Below, one piece after another: positions 63,327 to 63,356 of a DNA stretch of 63,356 nucleotides (within the stretch, counting starts at the first letter, position 1; each line of letters begins with the position of its first letter). The stretch covers positions 1 through 63,356 of the forward strand of contig CAZJAD010000003.1 in the NCBI GenBank assembly GCA_964543855.1. The letters are read 5' to 3'. Below the pieces are notes generated by a model that searched no databases, was not told where the DNA came from, and was given only the letters and a program-made list of their open reading frames with translations. The position numbers and the translations under genes are program-made. This DNA comes from CAZJAD01 sp964543855 (GTDB taxonomy: Bacteria > Electryoneota > RPQS01 > DYHQ01).

Positions 63327-63356
63327 CGGCCACAAGTCTCGGCTGGGCTCCATGAA

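Noticed and set aside
62233..63333. 366-codon minus-strand frame antisense to the isocitrate dehydrogenase-type gene
   Set aside because: Composition is typical of a shadow frame and the plus-strand enzyme has complete motifs.
1..63356. CRISPR arrays, insertion sequences or prophage genes
   Set aside because: No regularly spaced repeats, transposase, integrase or phage structural genes were seen on either strand.

Overview
The window is a piece of a metagenome-assembled bacterial genome; it carries two scaffold gaps of exactly 100 N. Gene content points to a Gram-negative member of the FCB superphylum outside the classical Bacteroidetes. Three things support this: a giant SprA-type outer-membrane protein, a secreted protein with a C-terminal PNPFN-type type IX secretion (T9SS) sorting tail, and a short primary sigma factor of about 285 residues without region 1.1. 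Two membranes are implied by BamA/TamA, TamB, ExbB/ExbD and several beta-barrel proteins. The genus cannot be named from sequence alone. I see no rRNA, tRNA, CRISPR array or insertion sequence.

Layout. 1-7663 (minus): a cut-off lipoprotein, an M28/glutaminyl-cyclase-like enzyme and SprA. 8141-14868 (plus): ExbB, ExbD, a TonB-like protein, a TPR lipoprotein, a barrel protein and the T9SS cargo, divergent from sprA. 14870-19699: an exporter of YbhG-YbhF-YbhS-YbhR type, with the tandem ATPase split into two genes. 19928-23481: an unrecognised pair, a tail-anchored coiled-coil protein and a nucleotide-binding-like protein broken by a gap. 23618-30470: TamA-like, TamB-like and a second Omp85 protein. 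30487-36052 (minus): a MacAB-like system with a separate ATPase, two permeases and an AI-2E-family protein between them. 36185-44049 (minus): glycosyltransferase, HD-GYP protein, M23 peptidase, primary sigma factor, sensor kinase and radical SAM/SPASM protein. 44152-46744 (minus): metK-ahcY, the methyl-cycle pair. 46809-54851 (minus): CsgG-like barrel protein, sugar nucleotidyltransferase, sugar-phosphate isomerase, a PTS block (EI, HPr, IID, IIC) without IIA/IIB, and polyprenyl diphosphate synthase. 55120-60661 (plus): ftsEX, hrcA-grpE-dnaJ (no dnaK), a ComEA-like protein and rsmD. 60733-62090: an AT-rich two-gene insert, an AlbA_2/Schlafen-type protein plus an unknown, followed by an isocitrate dehydrogenase-family gene.

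The window is dominated by envelope biogenesis, export and surface functions, mixed with housekeeping genes. Many genes are coupled by 1-10 nt stop/start overlaps. The N gap at 44722-44821 is an assembly artefact: the 55 bases on its left are repeated exactly on its right, and removing the duplicate restores an intact ahcY. The most interesting biology candidates are the SprA/ExbBD/TonB-like/TPR/barrel/cargo neighbourhood, the AT-rich AlbA_2 pair, the coiled-coil plus nucleotide-binding-like pair, and a probable leaderless hrcA transcript.
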